A stretch of 42,018 nt of DNA, taken from positions 1 through 42,018 of the forward strand of contig DATAVE010000116.1 of NCBI GenBank assembly GCA_036267875.1. Reading direction: 5' to 3'. The position numbers were made by a program, and so were the translations under genes. The stretch is from DASZTV01 sp036267875. GTDB taxonomy: Bacteria > Actinomycetota > Actinomycetes > JAFAQI01. Of this stretch, positions 39,248 through 42,018 are shown piece by piece (within the stretch, counting starts at the first letter, position 1; every line of letters starts with the position of its first letter). The notes under the pieces are model-generated. The model was not told the origin of the DNA, ran no database searches, and saw nothing but the letters and a program-made list of their open reading frames with translations.

Positions 39248-40227
39248 CCCAGCACCTCCGGGTTAACGCAGTTGGTCGGCTTCTCGCCGGCCAGGATCGC
39301 CTGGATCCCCTTCGCGATCAGCAGTGAGTGGTTGGCTTCGGTGTCGTACGTCGCTCCGCCGATGTGCGGGGTGAGTACGACGTTCTGCAGCGCCGCGAGC
39401 TCGCTCTTCGGGTCGAGCCACTCGTGGTCGAAGTGATCGAGTCCGGCACCGCCGAGATGTCCCGACTGCAGCGAAGCAACCATGGCATCGGTGTCATGCA
39501 GCGCCGCCCGTGCGGCGTTGATGTAGAGCGTGCCGGGCTTCATCGACGCGAACTCATCGGCGCCGATCATGCCGCGGGTCGAGTCCAGCACCGGAGCATG
39601 CATCGAGATGATGTCCGACTCGGCGATCAGGTCGCCGAGTGAATAGGTGGCCTCCTCGACATAGGGGTCATACGCGATGACCTTCATGCCGAGACCCCGC
39701 AGGCGCCACTCGAGTGCGCGTGCGACTGCGCCGTATCCAACGAGACCGACCGTCTTGCCCGCCAGCTCCCACGAACGGAACCGCTGGTAGGGAATCGTGC
39801 CGTCGCGGTAGATGTCGCCCGCGCGGCACTCTTTGTCGGCGACGACCACACCGCGTGCCACCGCGAACAGCAGCGCGACACAGATCTCGGCGACACCGTC
39901 GGCGTTGCGGCCGGGCGCCCGGAGCACGGGAATGCCGGCCTTGGTCGCAGCCTCGATGTCCACGTTGTTGGGGTCACCGCGGGTGCAGCCGATGACGCGC
40001 AATGGCTGCTCCATGACCGGGCCGTTGACGTTGTCGGACTCGCAGACCAGCACGGTCGCGCCGACCTCGGCGATCTTCGCGGCGAGGTCCTCGGCCTTGT
40101 AGAGCTTGATCGGCTGCTTCTCGATCCACGGCTCGTAGACGATGTCGCACAGCGACTCGAGGATCTCTTTGCCTTCGCCACGCAGCGGCGCCAATACGAG
40201 CGCGCGCGGACGGTTTTCTGCCGACAC
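39244..40227 (-). CDS. D-isomer-specific 2-hydroxyacid dehydrogenase
   Basis: 327 residues from GTG at 40227, with a strong AGGAGG four bases upstream. The NAD fold VGLVGYGAVARALEWRLRGLGMKVIAYDPY is followed by the catalytic Arg in NAARAAL, the Glu in DHFDHEW and the His in LTPHIGGAT. The segment CTRGDPNNVDIEAATKAGIPVL precedes the catalytic domain, as in phosphoglycerate-dehydrogenase-like enzymes. It reduces a 2-oxoacid or oxidises a 2-hydroxyacid. It is divergent from an FGGY kinase with a motif-B site between, so the two may act on one substrate class (a sugar acid or polyol). Pairing with a thiolase in one transcript is unusual. Confidence 0.9.
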   Translation of the reverse strand: MSAENRPRALVLAPLRGEGKEILESLCDIVYEPWIEKQPIKLYKAEDLAAKIAEVGATVLVCESDNVNGPVMEQPLRVIGCTRGDPNNVDIEAATKAGIPVLRAPGRNADGVAEICVALLFAVARGVVVADKECRAGDIYRDGTIPYQRFRSWELAGKTVGLVGYGAVARALEWRLRGLGMKVIAYDPYVEEATYSLGDLIAESDIISMHAPVLDSTRGMIGADEFASMKPGTLYINAARAALHDTDAMVASLQSGHLGGAGLDHFDHEWLDPKSELAALQNVVLTPHIGGATYDTEANHSLLIAKGIQAILAGEKPTNCVNPEVLG

Positions 40228-40266
40228 TAGGCCTCCTAAACGGTACGGTCAGACTATCGGCAAACC

Positions 40267-40282
40267 CTGACGCGCGTGTCAG
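40267..40282. promoter_or_regulatory. Motif-B operator candidate between 2-hydroxyacid dehydrogenase and FGGY kinase genes
   Basis: CTGACGCGCGTGTCAG differs from a perfect palindrome by one pair. It lies 39 bases before the minus-strand start at 40227 and 27 bases before the plus-strand start at 40310, in the 82-base divergent gap. The left flank CAAACC equals the one at 22345. Confidence 0.65.
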
Positions 40283-40309
40283 GTCTGGGGTCTGAAAGGT
40301 GGGACGTCG

Positions 40310-41626
40310 GTGAGCTCGGGGATCACGGTCGGCATCGACATCGGCACCACGTCGGTGAAGGCTTTGGCGGTCGATGGTGACGGCACGATCATCGCCCGGG
40401 CCCGCGTCCCGCACGACATCCACGCGCCCTCGGTCGACGTGTTCGAGCACGACGCCAAGCAGGCCTGGGTGGAGGGGCCGCGCAAGGCCCTCGACGAGCT
40501 CGCGGTGACCGACTTCGACGGCCTGGCGGTCGCCACGATGGTCCCCAGCTTCACCGCGGTCGATGAGTCAGGTACGCCGTTCACCCCGGGCCTGCTCTAT
40601 GGCGACCACCGTGGTCGCGCCGGACGCAACGAGGCCGACCTGCTCAACTCGCGGGAGTTCCGCTCGATGCTCGAGTGGACTGCTCGTCAGGCCCCTGGCG
40701 CTCACGGCTACTGGACCGCACCAGCTGTCGCGGCGGCGGCCCTCGGCGGCACAGCGGCCGTGGACTACGGCACCGCGTTCGCACTCGCTCCGCTGTGGGA
40801 CGGCACCTGGCAGGCAGACAAGCTCGCCGAGATCGGCGTCAGCCCTGAGCAGCTCCCGGTCGTCGTCGGCGACGACACGGTGACTGGGCACATCAAGGGC
40901 GCCGCGAACGGTGCCGGAATGGCCGACGCGTGGGCCGAGGCCACCGTCGCCGGCATCAACTCCCCCGGCGACGTCATGGTGATCTGCGGTACGACGCTGA
41001 TCGTCTGGTGCGTCAGCGGCCAGCCGGCAACGGTGCCGGGAATGTGGTCGATCCCCCACCCACTCGGCGAGCTCAGCATCCTCGGCGGTGCCAGCAACGC
41101 GGGCGGCATGTTCGTGAACTGGGCTCGCCGCGCGCTCGCTGCCGGATCAGCGCCGGCAACGAGTCCGGTCGCCGTCCCGCTCTTTGTGCCATACCTCAAG
41201 GGCGAGCGCACCCCGGTGCACGACATCTCGCTGCGTGCCTCGATCCAGGGCCTCGACATCAGCCACGACGGTGGCTCGATCATGCGTGCCGCGTACGAGG
41301 CGTCGGCCTTCGTCGCGCGGAGGCTGATTGACCTCAGCGGTGTGGCGAAGACGCGGATCGTCGCGAGCGGCGGCGGGACGCATGACGGACAGTGGATGCA
41401 GGCGCTCGCCGACTGCACCGGGCTGCCGGTCGACCTGGTGGCCGTCCCGGAGGGCGCGGCGCTCGGAGCGGCGTGGCACGCCCGGGTGCTCGCGGGGCTG
41501 GACAGCAAGACGGACGTGGTCCGGTGGTCGAAGCACGGCCGACGATTCGAGCCGGACCCAGCCTGGGTCGGCGCGTGCGAGGAGCGCTACCAGCGCTGGC
41601 TGTCACTCGCCACGGTCAGCCACTGA
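40310..41626 (+). CDS. FGGY-family carbohydrate kinase (xylulokinase-like)
   Basis: 438 residues from GTG at 40310, with GAAAGGTGGG upstream. GIDIGTTSVKALAVDGDG is phosphate motif 1 at the N-terminus, ICGTTLIVWC the second phosphate region, LLYGDHRGR the sugar-contacting loop, and ASGGGTHDGQWMQALAD the adenosine motif near the C-terminus. GERTPVHD before it is also family-typical. It phosphorylates a sugar, polyol or autoinducer-like molecule with ATP. It is somewhat short compared with classical xylulokinases (about 480-500). It is divergent from the 2-hydroxyacid dehydrogenase. After it, 109 bases to 41735 contain no recognisable element. Confidence 0.9.
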   Translation: MSSGITVGIDIGTTSVKALAVDGDGTIIARARVPHDIHAPSVDVFEHDAKQAWVEGPRKALDELAVTDFDGLAVATMVPSFTAVDESGTPFTPGLLYGDHRGRAGRNEADLLNSREFRSMLEWTARQAPGAHGYWTAPAVAAAALGGTAAVDYGTAFALAPLWDGTWQADKLAEIGVSPEQLPVVVGDDTVTGHIKGAANGAGMADAWAEATVAGINSPGDVMVICGTTLIVWCVSGQPATVPGMWSIPHPLGELSILGGASNAGGMFVNWARRALAAGSAPATSPVAVPLFVPYLKGERTPVHDISLRASIQGLDISHDGGSIMRAAYEASAFVARRLIDLSGVAKTRIVASGGGTHDGQWMQALADCTGLPVDLVAVPEGAALGAAWHARVLAGLDSKTDVVRWSKHGRRFEPDPAWVGACEERYQRWLSLATVSH

Positions 41627-41735
41627 CGACTCGACACCACACTGCAAGGGACGGAGTCCGGCGCCCCTGGTGCAGATCCCGGATCAATGCGAAGGTGAGT
41701 CGGTCCGCACGGGGGATGATCCGGATCGAGGACCA

Positions 41736-42018
41736 ATGCAGTCAAAGAAGACTGTTGCCATAGCCACGGCCGCCTGCGCGCTCAGCGTGTTGGCAGCTCT
41801 CCCGGCCAGCGGCGCACCCGGTTCGGCGGCGTACAAGTCCACCCTCACGCCCAAGAACGTTCACGTCGGGCAGACCTTCCACATCACCAGTAGCCACGCC
41901 CGACCATCCACGACATACACCTGCGTCGAGATCGTCACCATTGGCGCGGCGTACGGATACGACCTTGCCTCCTTCAGGAGCGTCAAGTCCTCGTCGGCTG
42001 GTCACGTCAGCTGCTCGG
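41736..42018 (+). CDS. Secreted protein of unknown function, cut by the window end
   Basis: 94 codons from ATG at 41736 to the edge with no stop. The N-terminus MQSKKTVAIATAACALSVLA and following LPASGAPG form a Sec signal peptide with probable cleavage after ASG or SGA. The mature part begins YKSTLTPKNVHVGQTFHITSS, which resembles the beta-sandwich start of Ig-like or similar extracellular domains, with two cysteines (in TYTCVEI and HVSCS) that could form a disulfide. The rest of the protein is not visible. The opposite-strand open frame here has no signal or family pattern and is taken as a shadow. Confidence 0.6.
   Translation, partial: MQSKKTVAIATAACALSVLAALPASGAPGSAAYKSTLTPKNVHVGQTFHITSSHARPSTTYTCVEIVTIGAAYGYDLASFRSVKSSSAGHVSCS

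Noticed and set aside
1..42018. CRISPR arrays, insertion sequences, toxin-antitoxin or defence genes
   Set aside because: Looked for regularly spaced repeats, transposase motifs and small paired genes; none were found.

Overview
The window is high-GC bacterial DNA with dense, often overlapping genes and frequent GTG/TTG starts. Its content (luciferase-like monooxygenase, DUF1206, many TetR regulators, many acyl-CoA enzymes) points to an Actinomycetota soil-type heterotroph. The species cannot be named from sequence alone. About 44 protein genes and one tRNA-Lys(CTT) are supported. There is no phage, transposase, integrase or CRISPR signal.

Left block (about 0.6-17.8 kb): a long plus-strand run (871-12577) encodes a luciferase-like monooxygenase, a cupin, an APH-fold kinase followed by a small overlapping partner gene, a large unknown two-part protein, a complete branched-chain-amino-acid-type ABC importer with a fused permease-ATPase, a TetR regulator, a SnoaL-like protein, an SDR and a tyrosine phosphatase. 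Next come an acyl-CoA synthetase with a carboxymuconolactone-decarboxylase-like protein (minus strand), an enoyl-CoA hydratase, a second TetR regulator and an acyl-CoA dehydrogenase. Together these look like an uptake-and-beta-oxidation module for an unidentified carboxylic acid. The kinase plus small partner resembles LvaA/LvaB of levulinate catabolism, so a phosphorylated 4-hydroxyacyl-CoA intermediate is a possibility. A shared 19-bp motif (motif A, TGAGCGAkCG...CTArG) lies in three intergenic regions of this block.

Middle (17.8-22.3 kb): class II aldolase, DUF1206 membrane protein, tRNA-Lys, a secreted ceramidase-like protein lacking the usual serine motif, and RNA 2',3'-cyclic phosphodiesterase (ThpR). 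This part looks mostly like ordinary chromosomal backbone.

Right block (22.4-42 kb): a DMT-type membrane protein, then a tight plus-strand operon (23.5-32.9 kb) of a gluconate-2-dehydrogenase-subunit-3-like protein, GMC oxidoreductase, two zinc alcohol dehydrogenases, VOC protein, TetR regulator, alpha/beta hydrolase, SDR and acyl-CoA synthetase. It ends at a strong nested terminator. Beyond it are two divergent acyl-CoA dehydrogenases with complementary active-site motifs (a probable heteromeric enzyme), another SDR, SRPBCC, PH-domain and DUF429 proteins, a thiolase with a 2-hydroxyacid dehydrogenase, an FGGY kinase, and a truncated secreted protein. A second 16-bp palindrome (motif B, STGACRnnnnYGTCAG) precedes the crotonase at the left edge, the DMT gene, the GMC operon, the dehydrogenase pair and the kinase/2-hydroxyacid dehydrogenase pair. 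It therefore probably defines one regulon of oxidative alcohol/acyl-CoA degradation, likely controlled by the TetR protein encoded in the GMC operon. The motif-A block sits between motif-B genes.
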